From assembly GCF_902158555.1 (NCBI RefSeq), contig NZ_CABGGS010000001.1:62001-126000 (forward strand): DNA of 64,000 bases, given 5' to 3'. Below the pieces are notes generated by a model. That model did not search any database. It was not told the DNA's origin and saw only the letters and a program-made list of their open reading frames with translations. Of the stretch, positions 49,862 to 60,625 are shown piece after piece (position 1 is the stretch's first letter; each line of letters begins with the position of its first letter). Both the position numbers and the translations under genes were made by a program. The DNA comes from Klebsiella spallanzanii (lineage in GTDB: Bacteria; Pseudomonadota; Gammaproteobacteria; Enterobacterales; Enterobacteriaceae).

Positions 49862-50040
49862 GACTGGCTCTCTTCAAGGGCAAGCGGGCGGGCCTCAGTT
49901 TCCAGCAGAACAGGAATGCCTTCACGCAGCGGGAAAGCCAGGCTATCAAGTTTGCAGATCAGTTCTTGCTTATCCTGGCTGTAATACAGTTTACCGTTAC
50001 AAACCGGACAGGCGATAATTTCAAGTAAACGGTGATCCAT
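49858..50040 (-). CDS. ycaR: Trm112-like small protein YcaR
   Basis: A 60-residue protein from [16 protein letters not shown]. The UPF0434/Trm112-like family usually carries a zinc-ribbon; here CPVC is kept while the second Cys pair is absent, as in enterobacterial homologues. GGAGG precedes the ATG. Its TGA overlaps the kdsB ATG, implying coupling; its role is unknown. A longer frame to 50157 runs into ycaQ and is not used. Confidence 0.9.
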   Translation of the reverse strand: MDHRLLEIIACPVCNGKLYYSQDKQELICKLDSLAFPLREGIPVLLETEARPLALEESQS

Positions 50041-50092
50041 GATTCCTCCAGATGGACCGAATAGATTCTTCAGCAGCATACCACACGCGGAC

Positions 50093-51322
50093 TCAGGCGG
50101 CGTCAATTTCCCAGCCCTGTCGCAGCCCGGCAAAAAGATCCGGTGGTAGCAGCCCACAGGTCACCTGCGTCGCGTCCTGCCAGAGGGCAAAGTCATCAAT
50201 CGCCCGTTTTAGCCCCTTCTCCAGCCCTGCGGATACCTTCACGCCCTCTTCCAGCCATAACGCAAAAATTTCCAGAACACCGGTTTTACGGTGTACTTTG
50301 CTATCCATTCTGCCAACCAGCTTCCCCTGATGCAGTAGTGGTAACACAAAATAGCCGTACTGGCGCTTGGGTGCGGGCGTGTAGCACTCCAGACGATAGC
50401 TAAAGCTAAACAGCTGCTCAGCCCGTTTCCGGTCCCATACAACCGGGTCGAAAGGGGAAAGCACGGCGCTGTGGCTGGCTGAGATCCTGCCGCCAGGAGC
50501 GGATTCCAGCAAATCCAGCGCATCGCGATGGAGCCACATATCGCCCAGCGTCTCAACGTTTACCGGTACGACCAGCCCCTCTTCCTGCCAGCTCGCCAGC
50601 AGCAGCGGTAAAGCTGGCTGACGCAGCCGATAATAATCAGCCAACCATTGGGCGCGAAAAATCCCCAGACTGCGAGCGCTATTACGCAACATAATGGCTT
50701 CTGCCTGTTCCTGAGGGAGCCCATCCCGTTCGTCATCCCAGTGAGGCATCACCCGATCCGTCAGGTCGTAAATTCGCTGAAAATTACGCCGCTCAATAAC
50801 CATCACTTCGCCAGCGGTGAATAAACCTTCAAGATGACGCTTATGCGGTTTCCATTCCCACCAGCCGCTTGCACCTTTGCGCGGATGCTCGAAGTCAGCC
50901 GAGCGAACCGGGCCATTTTCGGCAATATGGGACAACAGTTCCTGAATACTCGCGGCGTGCTCGGTCATCCACTCTTTGTGATATTTCCAGCCCATTTTAT
51001 CCGGCGTTAGCATGCGATGACGCACTAGCGAAAAGTCGCTACGCGGTAAAAAGCAGGCTTCGTGCGCCCAGTATTCCATCAGTTCACCGACTCGGAGCGC
51101 TTCGTCCAGCCAGCTCTGCGGATAGTTACCCAAACGGCTAAAAAGCACCAGATAAGGGCTGCGGGCAACAACATTGATGGTATCGATTTGCAGCAGGGAC
51201 ATCTGCTTAATGGTTTGCAGAATATCCTCGGGTTTGGCGCGACGCCGGGGCTTTTTCAACAACCCCTGCGCGGCAAGATGAAGATGGCGAGCTTCTTTAA
51301 GCGAGAGAGACAATACCGGCAT
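50093..51322 (-). CDS. ycaQ: DNA interstrand crosslink glycosylase YcaQ (AlkX)
   Basis: A winged-helix (HTH_42) DNA glycosylase of 409 residues. The E. coli protein unhooks nitrogen-mustard interstrand crosslinks and removes N7-alkyl purines. The Q-x-D catalytic motif of this branch is visible as Q45-I-D47 in [10 protein letters not shown], followed by [15 protein letters not shown]. The C-terminal half holds [26 protein letters not shown]. It lies between lpxK and ycaR but on the same strand, so it may share their transcript. Confidence 0.92.
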   Translation of the reverse strand: MPVLSLSLKEARHLHLAAQGLLKKPRRRAKPEDILQTIKQMSLLQIDTINVVARSPYLVLFSRLGNYPQSWLDEALRVGELMEYWAHEACFLPRSDFSLVRHRMLTPDKMGWKYHKEWMTEHAASIQELLSHIAENGPVRSADFEHPRKGASGWWEWKPHKRHLEGLFTAGEVMVIERRNFQRIYDLTDRVMPHWDDERDGLPQEQAEAIMLRNSARSLGIFRAQWLADYYRLRQPALPLLLASWQEEGLVVPVNVETLGDMWLHRDALDLLESAPGGRISASHSAVLSPFDPVVWDRKRAEQLFSFSYRLECYTPAPKRQYGYFVLPLLHQGKLVGRMDSKVHRKTGVLEIFALWLEEGVKVSAGLEKGLKRAIDDFALWQDATQVTCGLLPPDLFAGLRQGWEIDAA

Positions 51323-51368
51323 GCAGGTTCTCCGTTAAGGGTACCGACGCAAGCATTGGGAACCAAAA

Positions 51369-52349
51369 TTAGCGTTGCGCCAGCGTAACTAAGTCCGTGA
51401 GCAACTGCTGTGCCCGTTCATCAGTCATTATTGCGTCGACCGGTAAGTACCACCAGTTTGCTTGCGCAAACTCGCGGCACTTCACCGCGTCTTTTTCCGT
51501 CATCAGTAGAGTTTGCGATGAGGTCGCCAGCCCGGCGACATCGCTCTGCGTCAATGCCTGATGATCGGCTAAGGCTACGGTTTTTACTGGCCTTACGCCG
51601 CAACCTTCAAGAGTGGCGAAAAAACGCGGCGGGTGGCCGATCCCGGCCATCGCCACCACATGTTCAAATGCCGCCACATCGCGCCGTTCACCGGTCAACA
51701 GGTTCACCGCCAGTCCGGGACAGAGCTGCATCGGGATCTCTCCCGGACGGGCGATGCCGCCATTCACGATAACCGCATCGACGCTGCGTAAACGCGAAGC
51801 GCGCTCGCGCATAGGTCCGGCAGGCAACCACCATCCGTTGCCAAAACGGCGCACACCGTCAATCACCACGATTTCTTTATCGCGCGCCAGCTTATAGTGC
51901 TGCAGGCCATCATCAGTGACGATAAGCTGGAGATCGTTGGCGGCGAGCAGAGCCTGTACCGCTTCGCTGCGTACCGGAGAGACGGCAACTGGCGCACCGG
52001 TACGCTGGTAAATCAGTACCGGTTCATCGCCCGCTTCAGCAGTACCAGTATCAGCATTCAACAACAGCGGATAACTTGCCGCTTTACCGCCGTAGCCGCG
52101 TGAAACAACGCCAACGCGAATACCGCGCTGCTGGAGCTGCTCCACTAGCCAGATAACTACCGGCGTTTTGCCATTGCCGCCAGCGGTCAGATTGCCAACC
52201 ACCACCACCGGCACCGGCGCTCGCCAGGTTTTTCGCCATCCAAGCTTATAGCTAAGCCGTATTAACCCGCTTACCAGGCCATACAGCCAGGAGAGCGGCA
52301 GCAGCAGTCGCCATAAAGGTGATTCACCGGACCAGATGCGGGCAATCAT
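51369..52349 (-). CDS. lpxK: Tetraacyldisaccharide 4'-kinase
   Basis: Phosphorylates the lipid A disaccharide at the 4' position; a membrane-associated P-loop kinase of 326 residues. An N-terminal hydrophobic helix ([20 protein letters not shown]) precedes the Walker A loop of [13 protein letters not shown] near 52-64, and the catalytic Asp-His region and [12 protein letters not shown] follow. It is translationally coupled to msbA (ATGA overlap at 52346-52349), the pair completing and flipping lipid A. Confidence 0.95.
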   Translation of the reverse strand: MIARIWSGESPLWRLLLPLSWLYGLVSGLIRLSYKLGWRKTWRAPVPVVVVGNLTAGGNGKTPVVIWLVEQLQQRGIRVGVVSRGYGGKAASYPLLLNADTGTAEAGDEPVLIYQRTGAPVAVSPVRSEAVQALLAANDLQLIVTDDGLQHYKLARDKEIVVIDGVRRFGNGWWLPAGPMRERASRLRSVDAVIVNGGIARPGEIPMQLCPGLAVNLLTGERRDVAAFEHVVAMAGIGHPPRFFATLEGCGVRPVKTVALADHQALTQSDVAGLATSSQTLLMTEKDAVKCREFAQANWWYLPVDAIMTDERAQQLLTDLVTLAQR

Positions 52350-54094
52350 GCGCCAAACTGCATCTTATGCAACTGAGCGTACACACCCTTATGCTCCAGC
52401 AGGTCAGAATGGCTACCGCGTTCAACGATCTGGCCATCTTCCACCACCACAATTTCGTCGGCCTGCTCAATCGTCGACAGACGGTGGGCAATAACCAGCG
52501 AGGTGCGGTTTTTCTGCAGTTCATCCAGCGCGGCCTGAATAGCGCGTTCAGATTCAGTATCCAGCGCCGATGTTGCTTCGTCGAGGATCAGAATCGGGCT
52601 ATTACGCAGCAAGGCACGAGCGATGGCGATACGCTGGCGCTGACCGCCGGAAAGCATCACGCCGTTTTCACCGATAATCGTATCCAGGCCATTGTCCATT
52701 TTATTGATAAAGTCCATGGCATAAGCCATACGAGCCGCTTCTTCAATCTGCTCACGGCTGTACTCTTCAGTACGCGCATAAGCAATGTTATTCGCCACAG
52801 TATCGTTAAAGAGATGGACGTTTTGTGATACCAGAGCGACCTGATCGCGCAGGGAGCTCAGCGTATATTCACGCAGGTCGTGACCGTCCAGCAAAATCTG
52901 GCCGTCATCGACATCATAGAAACGCGTAATAAGGCTGGCGATAGTTGATTTCCCTGAACCCGAACGCCCAACCAGCGCCACGGTTTTCCCTTCCGGGATG
53001 TTCAGATCGATATTGCGCAGCGCGGCGACTTCACGCCCAGGATATCTGAAAGTAACGTTTTTAAATTCGAGATTGCCCTTCGCACGTTCAATAACCCGCG
53101 TGCCTTCGTCTTTCTCCTGCTCAGAGTCAAGGATGGCGAAAAGCGTCTGGCAAGCCGCCATCCCGCGCTGGAACTGGGCGTTGACGTTAGTCAGCGATTT
53201 CAGCGGGCGCATCAGAGCAATCATAGAGGAGAAGACAACGGTGATTGTACCGGCAGTCAGCGTTTCCATCACGCTCGGGAAGCTTGCAGCATAGAGCACG
53301 AAAGCCAGGGCCAGAGAGGCAATAAGCTGAATAATCGGGTCAGAAATTGAGGATGCGGAAACCATTTTCATCCCCTGCAGGCGCATCTTGTTGCTGACCT
53401 TATCAAAACGTTTGGTTTCGACGGCCTGACCGCCAAACATCAGCACTTCTTTGTGCCCTTTCAGCATCTGCTCTGCGCTGGTGGTCACCTGACCCATCGT
53501 GTTCTGCATATTCTTGCTGATATTACGAAAACGCTTCGATACCACGCGAATAGCAATAGACACGATCGGCGCCAGGACGATCAGAATCACCGACAGCTGC
53601 CAGCTGTAATAAAACATCATAATGAACAGGCCAATAATCGACGCGCCCTCGCGCACGACGGTAATCAACGCGCTGGAAGAAGAGGATGCGACCTGTTCGG
53701 AATCATAGGTAATGCGTGATAACAGCGTACCGGTGGACTGTTTGTCAAAGAAGGCAACCGGCATTCCCATCATATGGCTGAATAAACGACGACGCATCGT
53801 CATCACGACTTTGCCGGAAACCCATGAGATACAGTAGCTCGAAACGTAGCTGGTAATGCCGCGCAGAATCATCAACCCGATCACCACCAGCGGCATCCAT
53901 ATCAGCACTGAGCGATCCGTTTTACCAAAACCATCATCCAATAACGGTTTAAGAAGCGATAGCATGAAGGTATCACTAGCCGCGTTAAGCACTAACGCTA
54001 CCGCTGCAACGATTAGCCCGGGTTTAAACGGCGCTATAATCGGCCAGAGTCGGCGGAAGGTCTGCCACGTGGAGAGATCTTTATCGTTCTGCAT
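52346..54094 (-). CDS. msbA: Lipid A flippase MsbA
   Basis: Homodimeric ABC exporter that flips core-lipid A across the inner membrane; 582 residues as in E. coli. Six transmembrane helices span about 20-330. The ATPase has Walker [10 protein letters not shown] with Lys382, signature [16 protein letters not shown], Walker [13 protein letters not shown], and switch His in IAHRLS. Essential. It follows ycaI by 45 nt and overlaps lpxK. Confidence 0.97.
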   Translation of the reverse strand: MQNDKDLSTWQTFRRLWPIIAPFKPGLIVAAVALVLNAASDTFMLSLLKPLLDDGFGKTDRSVLIWMPLVVIGLMILRGITSYVSSYCISWVSGKVVMTMRRRLFSHMMGMPVAFFDKQSTGTLLSRITYDSEQVASSSSSALITVVREGASIIGLFIMMFYYSWQLSVILIVLAPIVSIAIRVVSKRFRNISKNMQNTMGQVTTSAEQMLKGHKEVLMFGGQAVETKRFDKVSNKMRLQGMKMVSASSISDPIIQLIASLALAFVLYAASFPSVMETLTAGTITVVFSSMIALMRPLKSLTNVNAQFQRGMAACQTLFAILDSEQEKDEGTRVIERAKGNLEFKNVTFRYPGREVAALRNIDLNIPEGKTVALVGRSGSGKSTIASLITRFYDVDDGQILLDGHDLREYTLSSLRDQVALVSQNVHLFNDTVANNIAYARTEEYSREQIEEAARMAYAMDFINKMDNGLDTIIGENGVMLSGGQRQRIAIARALLRNSPILILDEATSALDTESERAIQAALDELQKNRTSLVIAHRLSTIEQADEIVVVEDGQIVERGSHSDLLEHKGVYAQLHKMQFGA

Positions 54095-54139
54095 TCAATA
54101 AACCAGCTTGTGTTGAAATAGCCGCATATTCTACCCGTT

Positions 54140-56401
54140 CTACGCCTTCCCGCCAAACCACTGATGATACCAACGAGGTAAAACTTGATCGCGTAAGCCA
54201 TGGATTTGCCAACTATCAGTGGAAAAAATAACCGTAATTTGCCCCTGATGCGGGGTGTCGAACCACTGATAGCCTTGTTTTAGATAGCGCTGAACCACTT
54301 TCGTTGATGGCATGCGCCATGCGTTATAGCGGGAAGCTGAAGCCAGCGCTGCCTTGCCGCCAACGCTCCGCAGCAAGGCTATGCCCGATGAGGTATTGCT
54401 ACCATGGTGTGGAACCTGGATAAGTGTAGACGCAAGATGCTGCCAGTAGTGGCTAATCATCGCCTGCTCTGCAGACGTTTCGATATCCCCGGTCAGCAAA
54501 ATACTATGTTTACCGTCATCAATTCGCACGACGCAAGAGCGATTATTCCCCTGCTTTGTCGCCCCAGGCAACGGCCAGAGCGCACGAAAGGTTAACCCTC
54601 GCCATTGCCAGATCTCCCCGCGCTGACACGCTGAATGTCCCGCCCAGCCTAACGGGCTACGCACCCATACTTGAGGCCATGCTTTTAACACTGAGTTTAG
54701 CCCACCACGGTGATCAAGATGCTCATGACTGAGAACAATCCCTTCCAGGGATAAATGATGCCAACGCAGCCAGGGGACAATAATCTGCTGGCCGCTGTCA
54801 CCATCAGGCCAGGCGAGTCCGGTATCATAAAGAATTGCCGCGCCCTGCCGTTCTATTACCAGAGCTAGCCCTTGTCCCACATCGAGCATTGTGACCCGCC
54901 ATTCGTCGATAGAAGTACTTCGCCAGAAGGGCCAGCTCAACAGGGTGAAGCAGCCTAAACAGAACGCTGGCAAGGTACGCCAGGCATGAAAACGCCAGAC
55001 GGCTAACGCTAGCCACGGAAGTATGCTTATTCCAGACCAACGAGCATCTATTCCCAACCAACCGGAGGGTAATTGATATAAGAACCAAAATAGCGCGGCC
55101 AGCGTACGATCAGCTAATTGCCATATCGCCATCTCAATGATAGACGGTTCACAGAGATGCAATAACATGGCTGCCAAAATTAGTGGAACTACAACGAAGG
55201 TCACCAGGGGCACGGCAATAAAGTTGGCGATCACAGAAGTTAAACTAATGCCGTGAAATAGAACAATCTGTAAAGGGGCAAGTAAGAACATCAATCCAAC
55301 CTGCAGGTGGCATAACGCCAGACTTTGTCGCAGGAGCCAGTGCATTTTACGGCGCGGCATTGGCGCTAGCTGATACCAGAAGATCAGTGCCGCAACAGCA
55401 AATGCAGACAGCCAGAGGCTTTCTGACAACACCGCCAGCGGATCAGCAAACAATATTGCACCGAGGCAACAGAGCCATATTTGCCACGACGACCAGCGTT
55501 TTCCGGATAACCGCAGCGCACAACCAACAGCCAACGCAACGCATGTGCGCAAAGCAGGCGGCTGCATACCGGTTAACCAGGAATAAAAAATCGCGCACGC
55601 CAGGCCGATAAGTAGCGGCGCTCGCCAGCTAAGCCAGCGGCACGGGAGAAAGAATTGAACTCCTCTTAGCAACAACCAGCCCAGCGAAGCACCCAACGCA
55701 ATATGTAAACCCGAAATCGCCATCAGGTGCGATGTACCGGTTTCCTGCATCAGATTTTTTATCTCACGGGGCACTGCAAAGCGTTCGCCCATGCCTAATC
55801 CCAACATGACCGATTGCCACGGTAATGCAGCCAGCGTTTGATTTAGCGATGCCAGATAACGCGCCCGCAAACTACAGTTCCGTTCTCGCACTTCCGCGGT
55901 AATAAAGCGCCCGGTTAATGGCCGATGCTGCGATAGTGCATAACGTTGGCTATCAAACCCGCCATCATTAAGCTGGCCATGAACCGGACGCGTGCGTAGC
56001 GTCATTGACCAGACCTGCCCAGCGCAGGGCGTTTCAGGCAAATAATTACCGTAAAGACTAACTCCTGGCGCGGGAAACAGGCGTCGCCCATCCAGGCGGA
56101 TAATCCTGCCCTGGTGAGTTGTTTGACCGTCTGTTGCTGTGAGCTCTATTTCCACCTGCTGATTCCCGCCGGTTAGCTTCTCCATCGGCCATAGTGCCTG
56201 CTGGCCGCTGAGGATCCCCCAGGCAAAAAAAAGGGCTATCAGCGCCACATATTGCGTAGTTCTGCAGCGATACTGCGCAATAAGTACGGCAAAGAAAATG
56301 ATTCCCCAGATGACAAACCGTCCGGGCAAGACGGGCAACCAGAGTAGCGGCAGAATACCGATAATCACGCAGCCGGCAAGTTGTGGTAAACGCATTAACA
56401 C
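54140..56401 (-). CDS. ycaI: ComEC/Rec2-family DNA-uptake channel protein YcaI
   Basis: A polytopic membrane protein of 753 residues homologous to the ComEC channel that imports single-stranded DNA in competent bacteria. An N-terminal soluble OB-like region, the Competence domain with about ten helices (200-480; SHLMAISGLHIALGASLGW is diagnostic) and a C-terminal metallo-beta-lactamase domain (MLDVGQGLALVIERQG, LSHEHLDHRGGL, VPHHGSNTS) are intact. In enterobacteria natural transformation is weak; the Sxy regulator is also encoded in this window. Confidence 0.93.
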   Translation of the reverse strand: MLMRLPQLAGCVIIGILPLLWLPVLPGRFVIWGIIFFAVLIAQYRCRTTQYVALIALFFAWGILSGQQALWPMEKLTGGNQQVEIELTATDGQTTHQGRIIRLDGRRLFPAPGVSLYGNYLPETPCAGQVWSMTLRTRPVHGQLNDGGFDSQRYALSQHRPLTGRFITAEVRERNCSLRARYLASLNQTLAALPWQSVMLGLGMGERFAVPREIKNLMQETGTSHLMAISGLHIALGASLGWLLLRGVQFFLPCRWLSWRAPLLIGLACAIFYSWLTGMQPPALRTCVALAVGCALRLSGKRWSSWQIWLCCLGAILFADPLAVLSESLWLSAFAVAALIFWYQLAPMPRRKMHWLLRQSLALCHLQVGLMFLLAPLQIVLFHGISLTSVIANFIAVPLVTFVVVPLILAAMLLHLCEPSIIEMAIWQLADRTLAALFWFLYQLPSGWLGIDARWSGISILPWLALAVWRFHAWRTLPAFCLGCFTLLSWPFWRSTSIDEWRVTMLDVGQGLALVIERQGAAILYDTGLAWPDGDSGQQIIVPWLRWHHLSLEGIVLSHEHLDHRGGLNSVLKAWPQVWVRSPLGWAGHSACQRGEIWQWRGLTFRALWPLPGATKQGNNRSCVVRIDDGKHSILLTGDIETSAEQAMISHYWQHLASTLIQVPHHGSNTSSGIALLRSVGGKAALASASRYNAWRMPSTKVVQRYLKQGYQWFDTPHQGQITVIFSTDSWQIHGLRDQVLPRWYHQWFGGKA

Positions 56402-56550
56402 CTCCCTGTTGCAAGGAGTATCACGCTAATAGAGCGGGGGGTCTCTGACGATGAAAGTGGACTGTATTGCGCTATCCAGAAAATTGACTTTATTACCGAA
56501 AAACAAACTGTATTTTGCGAGGTGCGTTCAAAGGTAGATTTAAGGGCATA

Positions 56551-56576
56551 AAAAAAGCACCCGAAGGTGCTTTTTT
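56551..56576 (-). terminator. ihfB terminator (bidirectional)
   Basis: Stem AAAAAAGCACC (56551-56561) / GGTGCTTTTTT (56566-56576) with CGAA tetraloop, lying after the ihfB stop on the minus strand. Confidence 0.93.
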
Positions 56577-56609
56577 AACGTCCAGTATGTTGTCGCAGCT
56601 CAGCGAAAC

Positions 56610-56897
56610 TTACTCTTCGTAAATATTGGCGCGGTCGCGTAATTCTTTACCCGGTTTAAAGTGCGGAACATATTTACCTTCCAGTTCAACTTTATCGCCA
56701 GTTTTCGGGTTACGCCCGGTGCGGGGTGCTCGATAATGCAGAGAGAAGCTGCCGAAACCGCGGATTTCAATGCGCTCACCTTGAGCAAGCGTTGAGGCCA
56801 TATGCTCCAGCATTTCTTTAACAGCATCTTCCACTGCTTTCGCAGGAATGTGAGATTGCTGGCTGGCAAGTCTTTCTATCAATTCTGACTTGGTCAT
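56610..56897 (-). CDS. ihfB: Integration host factor subunit beta
   Basis: Nucleoid protein subunit that, with IhfA, bends DNA by about 160 degrees at specific sites; 95 residues from [14 protein letters not shown]. The HU/IHF arm with [34 protein letters not shown] includes the intercalating Pro. ATTCCTCC on the plus strand gives GGAGGAAT before the ATG. IHF acts at ompF in E. coli. It lies directly after rpsA, as in related genomes. Confidence 0.97.
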   Translation of the reverse strand: MTKSELIERLASQQSHIPAKAVEDAVKEMLEHMASTLAQGERIEIRGFGSFSLHYRAPRTGRNPKTGDKVELEGKYVPHFKPGKELRDRANIYEE

Positions 56898-56943
56898 TAT
56901 TCCTCCGGTTTCCTTCAAGGCAAAATTAGCTAACAGCTTAAAC

Positions 56944-56966
56944 AAGGGCGGCCGTAGCCGCCCTTT
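56944..56966 (-). terminator. Hairpin between rpsA and ihfB
   Basis: Stem AAGGGCGGC (56944-56952) / GCCGCCCTT (56957-56965) with a 4-nt loop; on the minus strand it is followed by GTTTAAG. It likely attenuates rpsA transcripts before the ihfB ribosome site. Confidence 0.6.
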
Positions 56967-57047
56967 GTGCTTGATTACAGGACGAATCCTGCAATCTGTC
57001 AAGTAAACTCGTCATAATTCAGGTTGTTGTAACCCGAAAGACTAAGA

Positions 57048-58721
57048 TTACTCGCCTTTAGCTGCTTTGAAAGCTTCAGCCATTGCGTTGTTAGAGAAGT
57101 TTGCATCTTCCTGTTTGTTAACAGTTGCGATTGCATCTTTCTCATCAGCTTCGTCTTTAGCACGAACAGACAGGCTGATTGCACGGTTTTTGCGGTCAAC
57201 GCCGGTGAATTTAGCTTCAACGTCATCGCCTACGCTCAGAACCAGAGTTGCATCTTCAACGCGGTCACGTGAAGCTTCAGAAGCGCGCAGGTAACCTTCA
57301 ACGCCGTCAGCCAGTTCTACGGTTGCGCCTTTAGCGTCAACTGCAGTCACTTTACCGTTTACGATTGCGCCTTTCTTGTTCAGTGCAACCCAGTTGTTGA
57401 ACGGATCTTCTGCGAGCTGTTTAACGCCCAGAGAGATACGCTCACGCTCTGCGTCAACCTGCAGAACAACTGCTGCGATTTCGTCGCCTTTTTTGTATTC
57501 ACGAACTGCTTCTTCGCCTGCAACGTTCCAGGAGATGTCAGACAGGTGAACCAGGCCGTCGATGCCGCCGTCCAGGCCGATGAAGATACCGAAGTCAGTG
57601 ATAGACTTGATTTTACCTTCAACACGGTCGCCCTTGTTGTGGGTTTCCGCGAACTGCTGCCACGGGTTGTTTTTGCACTGCTTCAGGCCCAGGGAGATAC
57701 GACGGCGTTCTTCGTCGATATCCAGAACCATAACTTCCACTACGTCGCCAACGTTAACAACTTTGGACGGGTGGATATTTTTGTTGGTCCAATCCATTTC
57801 GGAAACGTGAACCAGGCCTTCAACGCCTTCTTCGATTTCAACGAAGCAGCCGTAGTCGGTCAGGTTGGTCACGCGACCGGTCAGTTTGGTACCTTCCGGA
57901 TAACGTTTAGCGATAGCTACCCACGGATCTTCGCCCAGCTGTTTCAGGCCCAGAGATACACGAGTGCGCTCGCGGTCGAACTTCAGCACTTTAACAGTGA
58001 TTTCGTCGCCAACGTTTACGATTTCGCTCGGATGCTTAACGCGTTTCCATGCCATATCGGTAATGTGCAGCAGGCCGTCAACGCCGCCCAGATCAACGAA
58101 TGCACCGTAGTCAGTGAGGTTCTTAACGATACCTTTAACTTCCATGCCTTCCTGCAGGTTTTCCAGCAGCTGATCGCGCTCTGCGCTGTTTTCGGATTCG
58201 ATAACGGCACGACGAGAAACAACAACGTTGTTACGTTTCTGGTCCAGCTTGATGACTTTGAATTCAAGCTCTTTGCCTTCCAGGTGCAGCGTATCGCGCA
58301 CCGGACGAACGTCTACCAGGGAACCCGGCAGGAACGCACGAATACCATTCAGCTCAACAGTGAAGCCACCTTTAACTTTGCCGTTGATAATACCGACTAC
58401 AGTTTCAGCGTCTTCGTAAGCTTTTTCCAGCGTGATCCAAGCTTCGTGACGTTTAGCTTTTTCACGGGACAGCAGGGTTTCACCGAAGCCGTCTTCTACT
58501 GCATCCAGAGCAACGTCAACTTCGTCACCAACCTGGATTTCCAGCTCGCCCTGGGCGTTCTTGAACTGCTCTGCCGGAATGGCGGACTCAGATTTCAGAC
58601 CGGCGTCAACCAGTACTACGTCTTTGTCGATAGCAACAACAACACCACGAACGATGGAACCCGGGCGGGTTTCGATTTCTTTTAAGGATTCTTCAAACAG
58701 TTGAGCAAAAGATTCAGTCAT
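57048..58721 (-). CDS. rpsA: 30S ribosomal protein S1
   Basis: The largest ribosomal protein, binding mRNA to the 30S subunit; 557 residues. Six S1 repeats can be followed (about 21-87, 105-171, 192-260, 277-347, 364-434 and 451-520), with repeats 3-6 showing the GxVxxxTDYGxFVxLxGVDGLLHxSDxxW pattern. Strong codon bias marks very high expression. S1 represses its own translation in E. coli through a structured leader; the leader region 58722-58856 is present. Repeats are similar at DNA level, which can mislead assembly or alignment. Confidence 0.98.
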   Translation of the reverse strand: MTESFAQLFEESLKEIETRPGSIVRGVVVAIDKDVVLVDAGLKSESAIPAEQFKNAQGELEIQVGDEVDVALDAVEDGFGETLLSREKAKRHEAWITLEKAYEDAETVVGIINGKVKGGFTVELNGIRAFLPGSLVDVRPVRDTLHLEGKELEFKVIKLDQKRNNVVVSRRAVIESENSAERDQLLENLQEGMEVKGIVKNLTDYGAFVDLGGVDGLLHITDMAWKRVKHPSEIVNVGDEITVKVLKFDRERTRVSLGLKQLGEDPWVAIAKRYPEGTKLTGRVTNLTDYGCFVEIEEGVEGLVHVSEMDWTNKNIHPSKVVNVGDVVEVMVLDIDEERRRISLGLKQCKNNPWQQFAETHNKGDRVEGKIKSITDFGIFIGLDGGIDGLVHLSDISWNVAGEEAVREYKKGDEIAAVVLQVDAERERISLGVKQLAEDPFNNWVALNKKGAIVNGKVTAVDAKGATVELADGVEGYLRASEASRDRVEDATLVLSVGDDVEAKFTGVDRKNRAISLSVRAKDEADEKDAIATVNKQEDANFSNNAMAEAFKAAKGE

Positions 58722-58856
58722 GTTTAATCTTCAGGTTAATATTAACGTCCACCTGGCTCCGTGCCGGATGGGGTTGTTTCACATACCCGCTAACACTCCG
58801 TTGCTGCGGGGGTACTGCTATAATTCGGAGGCTATGGTGCTTAATCGGTAAGCAGA

Positions 58857-59540
58857 TTAAGCGGCAGCCAGTTTTTCGCGCGCATATTGTAGCGCTTTTT
58901 CAATTACTTGCTCAATGTTTAGTTCCGTCGAATCAAGAACTAAAGCATCGGCGGCCGGGATAAGCGGCGCCACTGCGCGATTACGATCGCGGTCGTCACG
59001 CTCTTTTATCTCGGATAAAAGGCGATCAAAGTTAACACTAAAGCCCTTCTCCTGCAACTGAAGCATGCGGCGATGAGCACGTTCTTCCGCGGAAGCGTCA
59101 AGGAAAATTTTTACCGGCGCGTCCGGGAAAACGACGGTCCCCATATCGCGTCCGTCGGCAATCAGGCCGGGCGAATCACGGAAAGCGCGTTGACGGCGCA
59201 GCAGCGCTTCGCGCACGCGTGGAAAAGCCGCCACTTTAGACGCCGTATTCGCCACATCCTGTGTGCGGATTTCTGCACTGACATCTTCGCCCTCCAGAAT
59301 AACTTCCAGGCTACCGTCAGTGGAGACGAAACGAACGTCCAGATGCGCAGCCAGCGGTACTAGCGCCTCTTCAGACTCGACATCAACATGATGATGCAGC
59401 GCCGCGAGAGCCAGAACGCGATAAATTGCCCCAGAATCCAGCAGATGCCAGCCCAGCGTTTCTGCCATTGCCTTGCACAAAGTGCCTTTGCCCGCACCGC
59501 CAGGCCCATCAATGGTGATTACCGGTACAATTGCCGTCAT
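58857..59540 (-). CDS. cmk: Cytidylate kinase
   Basis: Phosphorylates CMP and dCMP with ATP, feeding CTP and dCTP pools; 227 residues from [15 protein letters not shown]. The P-loop reads GPGGAGKGT, with Gly where E. coli has Ser. [30 protein letters not shown] (CMP site) and [13 protein letters not shown] (lid) are intact. GGAG precedes the start at 59540. It lies upstream of rpsA, and in E. coli the two are partly co-transcribed. Confidence 0.96.
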   Translation of the reverse strand: MTAIVPVITIDGPGGAGKGTLCKAMAETLGWHLLDSGAIYRVLALAALHHHVDVESEEALVPLAAHLDVRFVSTDGSLEVILEGEDVSAEIRTQDVANTASKVAAFPRVREALLRRQRAFRDSPGLIADGRDMGTVVFPDAPVKIFLDASAEERAHRRMLQLQEKGFSVNFDRLLSEIKERDDRDRNRAVAPLIPAADALVLDSTELNIEQVIEKALQYAREKLAAA

Positions 59541-59673
59541 CTTTTTCTCCTTCAGCAAGGCGCATAAATATATAAACGCCGCGCATTATACGCATCTATA
59601 CGACGGAAAGTGAGCATTGCTTGTAAATTACGGACAACAGGAAATCTAATGCGGAAGAATTGTGCAATTATAG

Positions 59674-59696
59674 CGGGCTGACGGAACATCAGCCCG
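59674..59696. terminator. Hairpin between ycaL and cmk
   Basis: Stem CGGGCTGA (59674-59681) / TCAGCCCG (59689-59696), 7-nt loop, about 15-38 nt after the ycaL stop. The minus strand continues CTATAATTG, which lacks a T run, so termination there is uncertain; TATAAT may serve as a -10 element for cmk. Confidence 0.45.
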
Positions 59697-59711
59697 GAAG
59701 ATGACCCAGTT

Positions 59712-60479
59712 TTACTTTTTATCTGCAGCGATACGGTCGCGAATATGCTGCGCGCGTTCGGCTGAAGGCGGGTGTGAATCAAACAGAGATTTACTATGAC
59801 CGGCGTCAAGGCTAGCCAGTTTGTCGAAGCTTCCCACCAGGCCCTGAGTATTGATATTACGCTTCTTCAGCAGATCGTAAGAGAAATCATCAGCATCAGA
59901 CTCCTGAGAGCGAGAGAACGCTGAGTTGATCATCCCTTCACCGATATCGCCCAACTGGGATTTAGACAAACTTGCAGCCGCGCCTCCGGTTGCTGAAATC
60001 GCATCACGCGCAGCAACGGTCGCATAAGCAGTCTGCATTGCTTTACGCGAGTGACCCAGCGCGACGTGGCCCAATTCATGACCCAGAACCGCTTCGACTT
60101 CATTATCCGTCATCATGTCCATCAGGCCGCTATAAACGCGCACGCAACCGTTAGCCATTGCCCATGCGTTCACATCTGAAGTCATGTAAACCTTATAGTT
60201 TACTGACGTACCGTTGATATTATTCCCTAACGCTTTGGCTATTTTATTGAGACGTTTAGTGTATTTACTTGAAGCGCCAGCCTGCTTATTTTCACTATCC
60301 ATTTGCTTACAGGCATCGTCGGAAAGCGCTTTGACTTCGGAGTCAGATAGCGTTGCCGCTTTGTAGGCCGTCATCCCTGAACTGACCAGGGCGTTGGTAT
60401 CCATACCTTGCATATTTTTACAACCTGCCAACAATGTGGCAGAAATCGCTAAAGCCAGCATTACTTTTGTATTTTTCAT
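59712..60479 (-). CDS. ycaL: M48-family metallopeptidase lipoprotein YcaL
   Basis: A periplasmic zinc protease anchored by lipid, 255 residues from MKNTKVMLALAISATLLAGC, whose Cys20 is the lipobox cysteine. HELGHVALGH carries the HExxH motif, and the downstream ESDADDFSYDLL supplies the third ligand (Glu). It is a paralogue of LoiP; E. coli YcaL degrades stalled LptD during outer membrane assembly. The nearby ATG at 60488 would add three residues. Confidence 0.92.
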   Translation of the reverse strand: MKNTKVMLALAISATLLAGCKNMQGMDTNALVSSGMTAYKAATLSDSEVKALSDDACKQMDSENKQAGASSKYTKRLNKIAKALGNNINGTSVNYKVYMTSDVNAWAMANGCVRVYSGLMDMMTDNEVEAVLGHELGHVALGHSRKAMQTAYATVAARDAISATGGAAASLSKSQLGDIGEGMINSAFSRSQESDADDFSYDLLKKRNINTQGLVGSFDKLASLDAGHSKSLFDSHPPSAERAQHIRDRIAADKK

Positions 60480-60578
60480 ATCAATCATCCATTGATAAGC
60501 ATATTAAATGCTTATAAATCCTATATTTACAAGCAATCAAGGCTAACACTTAGTTTCTTCGCCGACAAGCATGCATAA

Positions 60579-60608
60579 AAAAACGCCGACTTTCCGGTCG
60601 GCGTTTTT
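60579..60608. terminator. serC-aroA operon terminator (bidirectional)
   Basis: A perfect 12-bp stem AAAAACGCCGAC (60579-60590) / GTCGGCGTTTTT (60597-60608) with a 6-nt loop, just after the aroA stop on the minus strand. Confidence 0.95.
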
Positions 60609-60625
60609 ATTTAAATTCGCAAAAT

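Noticed and set aside
57546-58685. A 379-codon plus-strand frame antisense to rpsA
   Set aside because: It mirrors the S1 repeats and reflects rpsA codon bias; no ribosome site is seen.
57048-58721. Internal DNA repeats within rpsA
   Set aside because: They are the six S1 RNA-binding domains of one protein, not a separate repeat element.
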